The translations under genes and the position numbers were made by a program. A stretch of 54,127 nucleotides of DNA, taken from contig JACCER010000023.1 of assembly GCA_013416445.1 (NCBI GenBank), positions 1 through 54,127 of the forward strand. The letters run 5' to 3'. Every line of letters starts with the position of its first letter. Position 1 is the stretch's first letter. The notes under the pieces were generated by a model. It made no database searches and had not been told where the DNA came from. It saw only the letters and a list, made by a program, of their open reading frames with translations. Source of the DNA: Alcaligenaceae bacterium. GTDB lineage: Bacteria; Pseudomonadota; Gammaproteobacteria; Burkholderiales; Burkholderiaceae_B. Shown piece by piece: positions 1-7,490 of the stretch.

Positions 1-1104
1 GGGGGAATTACGCCTGTGGCGCTAAAAACACATCCCAAATACCGCCGTTCTCCCATCACAACGAACCGTGTCACATCATCACCCAGAAATCACACTAGCA
101 AGGTTGCTGATGAAAAGTCCGGGCTAGAGCGTTTCGACAAGTTCTTTCGACCCGGTCGCCCCTATCTGGATAGCATGGTCTTTGTCATCATTGCCGACCG
201 CAACGCGCAAGCGCTGGCAATAAGCCGGGGAGATGTGCAATTGAGCGGTTTTTCGCCCATAAGCTTGCAAGAGATAAAGCGGCTCCAAGAAAACCCTAAG
301 TTGACGGTGACGCAAAGCGGATACCAAGGCATAGGTCCGCTTTACTGGCTCGAATTCAATATGCGCAAAGCGCCGTTTAGCGACGTTCGCGTCCGACAAG
401 CCATTGCCTATGCGATTGACAAAGAGTTTATCCGCACTAAGCTACATCGGGGGATTTCGCGACAAGCCATCGGCCCGATAGCCGCCGAGAGTCCCTTCTT
501 TGAACCCGACCAAAATCCCTACGATCTCGATCTTGCCAAAGCAAATAAATTACTGGACGAAGCTGGCCTCAAGCCAAATGCGCAGGGTATCCGCTTCACT
601 ACTCGAATGGACTGGACTCCAGCGAACCGTGACCATTACCAACTCGTTGCAGAATATATGAAGCCGCAATTGCAAAAAATAGGGATAGACGTGCAACTAA
701 GACCCTCCCCTGATTTTTCCACCTGGGCTCAGCGCATATCAAACTGGGATTTTGATATGGGCATAACTGCCGCGTACAACTATGGCGACCCGACTATCGG
801 CGTGGCACGCACATATATGTCGACCAATATTCGTAAGGGGGTAATTTATTCCAATACTGAAGGATATGTGAATCCCAAGGTGGATGAATTATTACAGGCT
901 GCGGCAGCAGAAAGCGATCAAATGCAAAGGAAAGCGCTATACAGCGAATTTCAGAAAATCATCAACAAGGATGTGCCAGTTACTTTCCTGTTCGAAGTGC
1001 CCATCACGACAATTTACGATAAAAAGTTACAAAACGTACCGCTGGGTATTTGGGGCGTGCTAAGTCCAATGGACGCCGTCTACTGGGATAAAACTGCAAA
1101 TTAA
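1..1104 (+). CDS. Oligopeptide/dipeptide ABC transporter substrate-binding protein, 3' part
   Basis: Periplasmic solute-binding protein of the SBP_bac_5 (DppA/OppA) family, which delivers peptides or similar solutes to an ABC importer. Family-typical stretches are visible: RPYLDSMVFVII, then FNMRKAPFSDVRVRQAIAYA, and a C-terminal region ending in DAVYWDKTAN. The frame is open to the left edge, so the true start and signal peptide lie outside the window; a GTG at position 16 is only an internal codon. In the first 45 residues the usual 'VGSGPF' segment reads VTSSPRNHTSK, so the amino-terminal part may have drifted or been damaged. No permease or ATPase gene follows it here. Family assignment is firm; whether the gene is functional is not. 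Confidence 0.8.
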   Translation, partial: GGITPVALKTHPKYRRSPITTNRVTSSPRNHTSKVADEKSGLERFDKFFRPGRPYLDSMVFVIIADRNAQALAISRGDVQLSGFSPISLQEIKRLQENPKLTVTQSGYQGIGPLYWLEFNMRKAPFSDVRVRQAIAYAIDKEFIRTKLHRGISRQAIGPIAAESPFFEPDQNPYDLDLAKANKLLDEAGLKPNAQGIRFTTRMDWTPANRDHYQLVAEYMKPQLQKIGIDVQLRPSPDFSTWAQRISNWDFDMGITAAYNYGDPTIGVARTYMSTNIRKGVIYSNTEGYVNPKVDELLQAAAAESDQMQRKALYSEFQKIINKDVPVTFLFEVPITTIYDKKLQNVPLGIWGVLSPMDAVYWDKTAN

Positions 1105-1117
1105 AACGAAGATTCCG

Positions 1118-1405
1118 TCAGGCTGGCATATCGTTGCCGCCGTCACCGATCTGGGCAAGATCAGCCACCTCGGCAGGTGTCAGGTAACGCGATTCTCCCG
1201 GTTGCAAGTCTGCATCCGGGGCCACTGAGCCGATACGTTCACGGTGCAAGATAAGCATGTGGTTACCCAGGGACGCGAACATGCGCCTGACTTGATGGTA
1301 TTTGCCTTCCTGAATCATCAGACGCACGCGGCGTTCATCGACCCGTTCGAGTACGGCGGGCAGCGTAGGCTTGTCGTAAGCATCCGAGCGTCAACGCGTG
1401 AGCCC
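1118..1405 (-). pseudogene. RsuA-type 16S rRNA pseudouridine synthase, C-terminal fragment
   Basis: The minus-strand frame encodes the last ~90 residues of an RsuA/RluB-type pseudouridine synthase. It reads [19 protein letters not shown], then [17 protein letters not shown], then a C-terminal tail ending [24 protein letters not shown] is the conserved C-terminal signature of this family. Upstream the frame meets a TGA at about 1390 and then runs into the stop region of the GGDEF gene, so the S4 domain and the catalytic aspartate region are absent. A GTG at 1327 opens a 69-codon frame but cannot make an enzyme. This is best read as a truncated relic left by a deletion or rearrangement whose other end is the GGDEF gene. 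Confidence 0.75.
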
Positions 1406-1411
1406 CCGCTT

Positions 1412-2350
1412 CTACGCGTCGTCGCAGACTAGCCGGTCGCGCCCGGTTCGCTTGGCGCGGTACAGAGTCTGGTCGGCGCGGCGGTAGAGCCCGGTGAAGC
1501 ATTCCCCGCTGCGGTGCCGGGCTAGGCCGGCGCTGGTGGTGTAGCCTTGTTCGGGGGCGTCAGCCAGGGGGCGGGCGGTACGCACACCAGTCAGCAGGCG
1601 CTGCGTGATGGCCTGTGCCTGAGCCATGTCCACGTCGGGTAGCAACATCATGAACTCTTCGCCGCCTACACGGGCGCAACTGTCTTCGCGCCGGGTGCAC
1701 GCCTGCAAGTGGCGCGCAAAATCGCGTAGCACCTCGTCGCCTGCAGGGTGGCCGTAGGTATCGTTGATGCTCTTGAAGTGGTCCAGATCCAGCAGCACCA
1801 GCACAAAGGGCTGGCTCTGGGCGATGAAATCATCGGTCAGCTGCCTGATGTGGGCGCGGTTGCTGATGCCGGTCAGGGTGTCAGTTTGAGCAGTGCGCAG
1901 GGCCAAGTCGCGCGTTTGGCGCAGGCTGCGGCCATCTTGGTGCAGGGTGGTGATGTCGCTGGCCACGCACAGCATCCAGCCGTTGGCCAGCGTGGTTTCG
2001 GTCATCCAGAACCAGCGGCCGCCATGGATGTCGAACTCGAAGGCGCGAAAAGGTTCTTTGCCGCGGCGTGAGCGAGCCGAGGCCAGCCAGGCCTCGAAGT
2101 CCTGCGTGTTAATCAAGGAGCCGCGCCGGTGCCGGTAGTTGTCGCGCAGCAGATCCACCCAGGTGCTGCTTCCGTCGGGGTGCCGGTGGAAGGTTTGCAC
2201 GAAGGCTGAGTTAGCAAAACGTAGGATATCGTGTTGGTCAAAGATGCCGATGAGTTGCTGGCTGGCTTGCAGCAACTCCAGTACGATGGCTGGCAGGGCG
2301 CCGTCGCATGTGGCAGAGGCTGCCACAGGTTTTAGGTCAAAATTGGTCAT
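1412..2350 (-). CDS. PAS-GGDEF diguanylate cyclase
   Basis: Predicted cyclic-di-GMP synthase of 312 aa. Residues ~25-135 form a PAS-like sensor domain (LIGIFDQHDILRFANSAF), followed by a short helical linker and a GGDEF domain from ~150. The active-site motif is GGEEF at 229-233, and an RxxD inhibitory site (R220-D223) sits exactly five residues before it, so the enzyme looks active and product-inhibited. No transmembrane segment is seen, so it is probably cytoplasmic. The ATG at 2350 (MTNFDLK) is chosen; the frame extends upstream to 2434, but that extension is arginine-rich and unlike a PAS protein. Its 3' end abuts the rsuA fragment, so the gene sits at a rearrangement point. The signal it senses is unknown. 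Confidence 0.85.
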   Translation of the reverse strand: MTNFDLKPVAASATCDGALPAIVLELLQASQQLIGIFDQHDILRFANSAFVQTFHRHPDGSSTWVDLLRDNYRHRRGSLINTQDFEAWLASARSRRGKEPFRAFEFDIHGGRWFWMTETTLANGWMLCVASDITTLHQDGRSLRQTRDLALRTAQTDTLTGISNRAHIRQLTDDFIAQSQPFVLVLLDLDHFKSINDTYGHPAGDEVLRDFARHLQACTRREDSCARVGGEEFMMLLPDVDMAQAQAITQRLLTGVRTARPLADAPEQGYTTSAGLARHRSGECFTGLYRRADQTLYRAKRTGRDRLVCDDA

Positions 2351-2613
2351 GCGCCATTGTGCATTACGTATTGAAAACGATAAAAACAAGAGTACGGGCC
2401 TGCTGGGCGGGCGTGTTCGATTGTACAAGCACAATTGAACACGCCTGTAGCTGCGGGCTCTAAGGTGCTTAACAGCGCAACTTGTGTAGACGGGCAGCGC
2501 GTAGTAATACTAAATGTAGGTGCATTTTTTGTACACTATGCTTGTACACAACGTGTCAGATCATATTTAATAGTTTATTGATCTATAAAGAAATTCTCAG
2601 AAACAGATTGGAT

Positions 2614-2629
2614 CCCTCCGTCTCCACCA
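2614..2629 (+). other. tRNA 3'-end-like fragment, possible attachment-site scar
   Basis: The 16 bases CCCTCCGTCTCCACCA look like the 3' T-stem, acceptor strand, discriminator and CCA of a tRNA (serine-type acceptor). The T-loop just upstream (ATTGGAT) lacks the invariant A58, and no 5' half exists, so this is not a tRNA gene. Such 3'-end duplications are often left by integrases that use tRNA genes. A chance match is possible. Confidence 0.3.
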
Positions 2630-2980
2630 GTAGTTGGTTTGGCACGATTCCAAGCTCTCCAAGTGGGCAGATTTTTTCGTTTCTTGCTTTGATTTATAAG
2701 CATTTTCCCTGTGCGTTGCTTCTGCCGGTGTCCGAGACTATCCAATCAAAGCCAACGTTTAGGCAGGGTACGTAACGGGGTATATTTGGAGGTGTTGGGA
2801 TGAGCGGAGTACATAGCCCGTCATATACCCTGGAAAAAGAAGCTGCGTCAGGTGGGTGTGTACCGTAGCAAGGGATCTGACAAGGTAAACATTCGTCTCG
2901 CTACGGTGCGCGAACGCAGGGACGAAATCCGTGAACTGTCGGGTAGAGGGCGCCTTATGCATATCTTGGCCTGTGATATA

Positions 2981-3016
2981 TCCAGGCATATTGAATGCCC
3001 ATTCACTATGCCTGGA
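2981..3016. repeat. 10-bp perfect inverted repeat
   Basis: TCCAGGCATA at 2981-2990 and TATGCCTGGA at 3007-3016 are exact reverse complements separated by 16 bases. The repeat lies beyond the 3' end of the cupin gene. It could be a hairpin, an operator or an element end; there is no T-tract to call it a terminator. Confidence 0.5.
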
Positions 3017-3082
3017 AATTCTATCTGAAACTATTCACACCGAGCACGAGGGTTTCGCACAGTCTCGAACCTAGGCAGGATG

Positions 3083-3520
3083 TCAGCCTGGAAGCGTAAG
3101 GCCATAACGGGCCATGACGTCAAACAATTTTTCTTTGTCTGGCGGACCGCCCGCGTTCACAATGGCGCCGATATCGCGAAAGTATTGTGGGCCGATGTCG
3201 GGAGTTTGCACAACCAGTGCCCGTGCGGTAATACTGTGCGGGTTACTGAAAGCGTGCACCCCGCCGCGCGGGGTAAACATCGAGTCGCCCGGACCCAAAT
3301 CGCGTGTCACGTTATCGACCGTATAGCGCAGTATGCCGTCAAGCACATACACGTATTCGTCGTTGTTGGCGTGGCGATGCGGTGGTGGAACGTTAGCGTT
3401 TGGGGGGACGGTCAGCTCGAATGAGCCCAGGCTGCTCGCGTCAGCTTCTGTGCTATGTAGATAGCGAATCTCCAGTTTACCGAGCCGAATGATTTCCGGT
3501 TCCCTAGTATTACTTGTCAT
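3083..3520 (-). CDS. Small cupin-domain protein
   Basis: A 145-aa single-domain cupin. Both cupin motifs are complete: motif 1 with H48, H50 and E55 followed by G62, and motif 2 as G78-x5-P84-x-G86-x2-H89-x3-N93. These residues normally bind one metal ion, so the protein is either a small metal-dependent dioxygenase/isomerase or a sugar or ligand-binding cupin; the sequence does not decide which. The ATG at 3520 is preceded on the minus strand by a purine-rich AAAGGAA ribosome-binding site. It stands alone on its strand between relics. No signal peptide, so cytoplasmic. Confidence 0.8.
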   Translation of the reverse strand: MTSNTREPEIIRLGKLEIRYLHSTEADASSLGSFELTVPPNANVPPPHRHANNDEYVYVLDGILRYTVDNVTRDLGPGDSMFTPRGGVHAFSNPHSITARALVVQTPDIGPQYFRDIGAIVNAGGPPDKEKLFDVMARYGLTLPG

Positions 3521-3591
3521 AATGAGTTCCTTTTCAGGCTTGATTTAGACTTGCGATGGGCGGTTGATATTATGTGAAAACCGGCTTTCAA

Positions 3592-3787
3592 GCATACTCG
3601 CATTGATGACGCATTGGAATGCGCCGCCTACCTTCAGGTTGTAATAGAGGAAGCCAGCGCTGTTGGCGGCAGCGTTGGGCGACATCGCCAGAGCTTTTGA
3701 CCGCGCAGGGCTGAATCCTGCCGTGTCGGTATTCGGCCAAGAACGGACAATCGAGGATTTTGCCCACTGCGGACACTCAGATTGGTG
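3592..3787 (+). pseudogene. HigA-like addiction-module antitoxin relic (frameshifted)
   Basis: Two plus-strand frames join into one family-like sequence. Frame one gives IDDALECAAYLQVVIEEAS (from about 3602), and after a single frame change near 3660 the next frame gives LLAAALGDIARAFDRAGLN and runs to a TGA at 3785-3787. The pattern 'AAYL..ALEE...LL.AALGDIARA' is typical of the COG3636-type antitoxins that pair with RelE/HigB-like toxins. The helix-turn-helix and C-terminus are not recognisable, no intact start exists, and no toxin gene is beside it. This was recognised from memory of the family, not from an alignment. Confidence 0.45.
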
Positions 3788-3858
3788 AGTGCTACTTTCT
3801 TATGCATACAATGTCATTGCGTCCACGCCATCAAACAATTCAACCGGAGGCATTGAAC

Positions 3859-4278
3859 ATGGAAAGTAATAGTCACGTCGTCCGCCAATTCATTGAGGAA
3901 GTTCTGAATCAGGGGAAAATCGATGCTGCCGGCCAGTTCTTCTGGGAGGATATGGTAGAGCAAGCTCCGCTTCCTGGCCAAGGGCCCGGCCTTGAAGGAT
4001 TGAAAGGCGTGTTGCGCGGTTTGCGCGCGGCGTTTCCTGATATGCACTGGGTAATACGAGAGCAGATTTCTGAAAGTGACAAGGTGCTGTCACGTTTTGA
4101 GTGGACAGGTACGCATCGCGGGACATTCCTTGGCGTTCCTGCTACCGAACGACTAGTAACGGTTTCGGGTATGGTCATTGACCGTCTCGAAGGCGGCAAA
4201 ATCAAGGAAACACGCATCATCATGGATACGCTTGGGCTGATGATGCAGTTGGGTGTGGTCCCGCCACCCAAAGCATGA
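3859..4278 (+). CDS. SnoaL-like / ester cyclase family protein
   Basis: A 139-aa protein of the NTF2-like superfamily, SnoaL/ester-cyclase branch: VVRQFIEEVLNQGK at the start, then a GLEGLKGVLRGLRAAFPD helix and a conserved FEWTGTHRGTFLGVPAT segment. Relatives are polyketide cyclases or uncharacterised small hydrolase/isomerase-like proteins; substrate unknown. The start is the ATG at 3859, eight bases after a CCGGAGG ribosome-binding site; the frame extends upstream to 3760 without a better signal. It is monocistronic, with no obvious partner. No signal peptide. Confidence 0.8.
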   Translation: MESNSHVVRQFIEEVLNQGKIDAAGQFFWEDMVEQAPLPGQGPGLEGLKGVLRGLRAAFPDMHWVIREQISESDKVLSRFEWTGTHRGTFLGVPATERLVTVSGMVIDRLEGGKIKETRIIMDTLGLMMQLGVVPPPKA

Positions 4279-4487
4279 TTTTGTACCGGCCAGATATTCG
4301 CGGGTCTTGGAGTCAGTGCAAGTTCGTTGGCCCGACGCGGCATATCCTTTGATTTGCTTTGTCGAACCCTATCAGATCAACCGGCCAAGTTAACTGTCGC
4401 TGAACATCGTGTAGGGCTCACTTGCATTGACGACGCCTGTTGCACCAGATTGACGAGAACAAAGCAGGCGTTTGAGCAAATTTCTTA

Positions 4488-5177
4488 TCAATTAATCGCG
4501 TCAGCTAGTCTTTTCGTTTGCAAGTACTGTTGCGCAAATCTGGTGCGCATTATTAGCTTTTGTTCATTGCTAAGATTCAATTTAGCGATTTCATTGTCAA
4601 AATCGGCCAAATGATCAGCAGGAATTTTAGTGAAGTCAACAGATGCCGTAGTGGCAGAAGCTGCTTGTAAGCCCGGACGTTCAGCGGATGGCGACGGGGT
4701 TAGTGCTGTTACTGGTTGCTTTCCTTCAAGCAGCATTGTAATTTTTTCGCTTTTTGAAAGTTGAAGTGGTGTTTTTCCGTCTTTGCCCGCCGCGTCAGGA
4801 TTGACAGCGCCAGCACTTATGAATAATTCAACAGCTAATTCATCATTACGTTTGATCGCGTCAATAAATTGAGCTTGCGAGTGGTATGTCAACCCTATTT
4901 CATGCAGGTTTTTACGAGCTTCAACTTTGTCTGATCTTGGAGGTTGCGCAGCGCCAGGCACACTCGTGGTGGCGCGTGGGTCACTATCAAGTGCAGCTAC
5001 CTCTGCTGCCGGGATAAGGGCTGTTACGGCAGCAAGATCAGGAGTTTCGACGGGTATGCCAGGTATCTCTATGCGTTCGACAAGCACGTCGGGCAGTTTG
5101 CCGCGTATAGATTCAATATTTTTCTGCAACTCGTTCTTTGCGCGCTCTTCGTCGCTACCTCGAATTGCGCGCACCAC
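4488..5177 (-). CDS. Ankyrin-repeat protein, probably N-terminally truncated
   Basis: A 229-aa frame with a recognisable single ankyrin-like unit near residues 105-155 (FIDAIKRNDELAVELFISAG, then DAAGKDGKTPLQLSKSE), flanked by proline/alanine-rich linkers and a charged helical C-terminus (FDNEIAKLNLSNEQKLIM). The usual start is missing. The frame is open upstream of the GTG at 5177 to about 5230, with no ATG and no signal peptide, and stops there at a TAG only a few bases beyond the stop of the upstream Bug gene. The first part of the gene therefore appears to have been replaced. Base composition is less GC-rich than the neighbouring metabolic genes. Whether it is translated, perhaps by coupling to the Bug gene, cannot be judged. 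Confidence 0.5.
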   Translation of the reverse strand: MVRAIRGSDEERAKNELQKNIESIRGKLPDVLVERIEIPGIPVETPDLAAVTALIPAAEVAALDSDPRATTSVPGAAQPPRSDKVEARKNLHEIGLTYHSQAQFIDAIKRNDELAVELFISAGAVNPDAAGKDGKTPLQLSKSEKITMLLEGKQPVTALTPSPSAERPGLQAASATTASVDFTKIPADHLADFDNEIAKLNLSNEQKLIMRTRFAQQYLQTKRLADAIN

Positions 5178-5242
5178 GAGGCCATGGTGCGCCGTTTGAA
5201 TTCGAATGCGTTGCCTGGTCAGCTACAGTTTTCAATAAGCGA

Positions 5243-6235
5243 TCAGTTTTGCTGGCGTAAGTTATTTTCTTTAATAACTCCGGCCCAAATAGTGGAATCT
5301 TGATCGATTGTTTGCTGCATTGTTTTTGAGTCTGTGTAGTTTGGGTACGCACCGACTGCTTTTAAGCGAGTTTTCACGGCAGGGTCATTAAGCACAACCT
5401 TCAAGGCATCAGATAGAATCTTCACCGTGCTGTCTGGTGTATCTTTCGGTGCGAGTAAGCCAGCCCATGATACTGCCTTGGCAGCCTGCATGTTTTGCTC
5501 TTTTAAGGTTGGCGTATCGGGTAATTCCTCGAGGCGCTCATCTGTATTGACAGCAATAGGACGTAAATTGCCGGCCTTGATCTGTGCAAGCACCGCCACT
5601 AAATCGGAATACATAAGAGCGACATCACCTGCCAGTACCGCAGTAACTCCTGGGGCGCTTCCCCTGAACGGAATGTGCGTCATGTCAAGTTTCAAGTCTT
5701 TTCTAATGAGTTCCATTGCAAGGTGAGCGGTGCTGCCGATACCAGCCGTTGTGTAGTTCATGCCAGCTTTACGACTTTGAACGGCTTGAGCCAGTGATTT
5801 CAGATCAACAATGTCAGGATTGATTTTAGGATTGACCACGATTACCAAAGGGGTCACATAGGCAATGCCAATCGATTTGACATCATGTCTCAGGTCGTAG
5901 GGTGGTTGAAGCAAGATAAAAGGAGCAGTCAGGCTTGGGGCTCCCAGGGCGGCTATTGTGTAACCGTCGGGCTTGCTCCGGATCATTTGATTGATACCGA
6001 TTGACCCAGAGGCGCCAGATTTGTTTTCTACGATTATGGTCTGCTTTAACTGTTTACCTAATGCATCAGCCAGCACCCGTCCAGCAACATCAGTTGGGCC
6101 CCCTGGTGGAAATGGAACAATGTATGTCAATGATTTGTTTGGGAAATCGTTGGTTTTGGCAACTGCTGCTTGCATGATCAAGCTTTGGCTTAGAATAAAA
6201 ACAGACAAAACTGAAAGTTTGGCGAGTAGCTTCAA
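5243..6235 (-). CDS. Bug-type (tripartite tricarboxylate transporter) solute receptor
   Basis: A 330-aa periplasmic binding protein of the Bug/TctC family, which binds carboxylates or related small organic acids. An N-terminal signal peptide is present (MKLLAKLSVLSVFILS, cleavage near AVAKTND), followed by the family hallmark YIVPFPPGGPTDVAGR and the conserved IVENKSGASGSIG. No TctA/TctB membrane genes are nearby, as is usual for the expanded orphan Bug sets of Alcaligenaceae. The gene is visibly more AT-rich than the second Bug gene and shares a strand but not an obvious transcript with it: a 250-base gap with palindromic repeats separates them. Ligand unknown. Confidence 0.9.
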   Translation of the reverse strand: MKLLAKLSVLSVFILSQSLIMQAAVAKTNDFPNKSLTYIVPFPPGGPTDVAGRVLADALGKQLKQTIIVENKSGASGSIGINQMIRSKPDGYTIAALGAPSLTAPFILLQPPYDLRHDVKSIGIAYVTPLVIVVNPKINPDIVDLKSLAQAVQSRKAGMNYTTAGIGSTAHLAMELIRKDLKLDMTHIPFRGSAPGVTAVLAGDVALMYSDLVAVLAQIKAGNLRPIAVNTDERLEELPDTPTLKEQNMQAAKAVSWAGLLAPKDTPDSTVKILSDALKVVLNDPAVKTRLKAVGAYPNYTDSKTMQQTIDQDSTIWAGVIKENNLRQQN

Positions 6236-6351
6236 AATAGCCCCTAAGAGTCGAAAATCATTATTTACAGACGTAAGCTACTCTGAAATCATATTCATTA
6301 AAATTGGTATATGTCCTAGTCTAGGGGTTTGGAGTGGCGCTTATGTTGTTT

Positions 6352-6384
6352 GTCGGATTACGCGCCTGGCGGCGCGAATCCGAC
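6352..6384. repeat. GTCGGATT palindromic repeat, copy 1
   Basis: GTCGGATT at 6352-6359 pairs with AATCCGAC at 6377-6384, with further pairing of CGCGCC/GGCGCG inside. The same palindrome recurs at 6406, 38313 and 39181, always between genes, so it is a dispersed REP-like family. Confidence 0.75.
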
Positions 6385-6405
6385 CTACGAAAACCTTAAA
6401 TGCCA

Positions 6406-6432
6406 GTCGGATTAGAAGCGCATAACCCGATT
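6406..6432. repeat. GTCGGATT palindromic repeat, degenerate copy 2
   Basis: GTCGGATTAGAAGCGC followed by ATAACCCGATT repeats the layout of copy 1, 20 bases further on, but with an imperfect second arm. Two copies in tandem are typical of REP-like clusters. Confidence 0.5.
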
Positions 6433-6482
6433 CAAGGTGAAATAGTCAAGAAATGACGTAAGCTCACACCGGATGAGGGTGA

Positions 6483-7466
6483 TCAGTCAAGCTTGATATT
6501 CGCCTGCTTGAGCACATTCCCAACTCGCTCATATTCGATTTTCAGGTTTTTCATGGTTTGGTCGCCATCCACAAATTTGACTTCAACCCCCATTTGATTG
6601 AACCGCTCTTTCAACTCGGGGTTGGCGGAAGCTGCCTGGAAGGCGTCAGCCAACGCTTTTTGTATGGGTGCCGGTGTGGCTGCCGGTGTAAAGACCCCAA
6701 CCCAAGCTATCACTTCAGCATCGGGATACCCGGCCTCGGTGATCGAAGGCACGTCAGGCAATGCGGCATAGCGCTGGGCGGAAGTGACAGCGATGGCACG
6801 TAATTGACCGTTTTTGACTCGTGGTACAGAGCCTACCGCGGTATCAAATCCGTAGTCGACTTCGCCGGCCAGGATTGCCTGGACGGATTGTGCACCGCTT
6901 TTGTAGGGTATTTCCGGGATATCCACTTTGGCGGCAGCCTTGATCGCTTCACCCGTGATCTCGGCTGTACTGCCGATGCCAAAGGTTGCATACGATAAAG
7001 AGTTGGGCGCGTTCCTGGCTGCTTGAATGATATCGCCCAGTGTTTTGTAAGGCGAATCAGGCTTGACCAGGATTAAGTTGGGAAAAGAAGCCACGGTGCC
7101 GATGGCGGCAAAACTTTCGAGTGGAGAATAGGGGATTTTAGGCAGGAGCTGAGGGCTGATCGTGAAGGCTGCATTTGATCCCATAAAGATGGTGTAGCCA
7201 TCAGCATCGGCACGCGCTACGTAGTCTGCTCCTATGGTGGTGCCGCCACCAGCCCGATTTTCAATGATTACTGGCTGCTTGAGTACTTCAGTAAGCTTGG
7301 GGCCAATAACGCGGGCCATCAGGTCTATGGTGCCGCCAGCGCCATAGGGCACAACAAGTTTGATCGCACGACTCGGAAAGCTTGAGTCGGCCCATGCCGA
7401 CATTGGTAACGACAATGAGACTGCGATAGCGCAGACAGCACCCAGGAATTTTCTTTTTTGTTGCAT
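6483..7466 (-). CDS. Bug-type (tripartite tricarboxylate transporter) solute receptor
   Basis: A 327-aa TctC/Bug-family receptor with a signal peptide (cleavage around MSAWADSSFP), then IKLVVPYGAGGTIDLMAR and the conserved VIIENRAGGGTTIGADYVA. It lies 24 bases downstream of the FadJ-type gene on the same strand, following thiolase and FadJ, so it is probably the last gene of that operon and may bind the acid that the pathway degrades. No TctAB genes accompany it. The ligand is not deducible from sequence. Confidence 0.9.
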   Translation of the reverse strand: MQQKRKFLGAVCAIAVSLSLPMSAWADSSFPSRAIKLVVPYGAGGTIDLMARVIGPKLTEVLKQPVIIENRAGGGTTIGADYVARADADGYTIFMGSNAAFTISPQLLPKIPYSPLESFAAIGTVASFPNLILVKPDSPYKTLGDIIQAARNAPNSLSYATFGIGSTAEITGEAIKAAAKVDIPEIPYKSGAQSVQAILAGEVDYGFDTAVGSVPRVKNGQLRAIAVTSAQRYAALPDVPSITEAGYPDAEVIAWVGVFTPAATPAPIQKALADAFQAASANPELKERFNQMGVEVKFVDGDQTMKNLKIEYERVGNVLKQANIKLD

Positions 7467-7490
7467 GAATGTCTCTAAATTAAAGGTAAA

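Larger units (their letters stand above)
2351..3082. other. Long gene-poor intergenic stretch with degraded sequence
   Basis: No convincing gene is present over ~730 bases. It contains a direct repeat of GTACAC at about 2531 and 2545, a 16-base match to a typical tRNA 3' end (2614-2629) and an inverted repeat at 2981-3016. A plus-strand frame around 2830-3030 reads like protein (KKLRQVGVYRSKGSD, then VNIRLATVRERRDEIREL) but has no start and is broken upstream, so it may be an unrecognised gene relic. Confidence 0.5.

Noticed and set aside
2606-2629. A complete tRNA gene
   Set aside because: Only the 3' end is tRNA-like; the T-loop lacks the invariant A58 and there is no D-arm, anticodon arm or 5' acceptor strand.
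2759-2989. 76-codon minus-strand frame in the gene-free stretch
   Set aside because: Starts within the inverted repeat at 2981, lacks a ribosome-binding site and shows no recognisable pattern.
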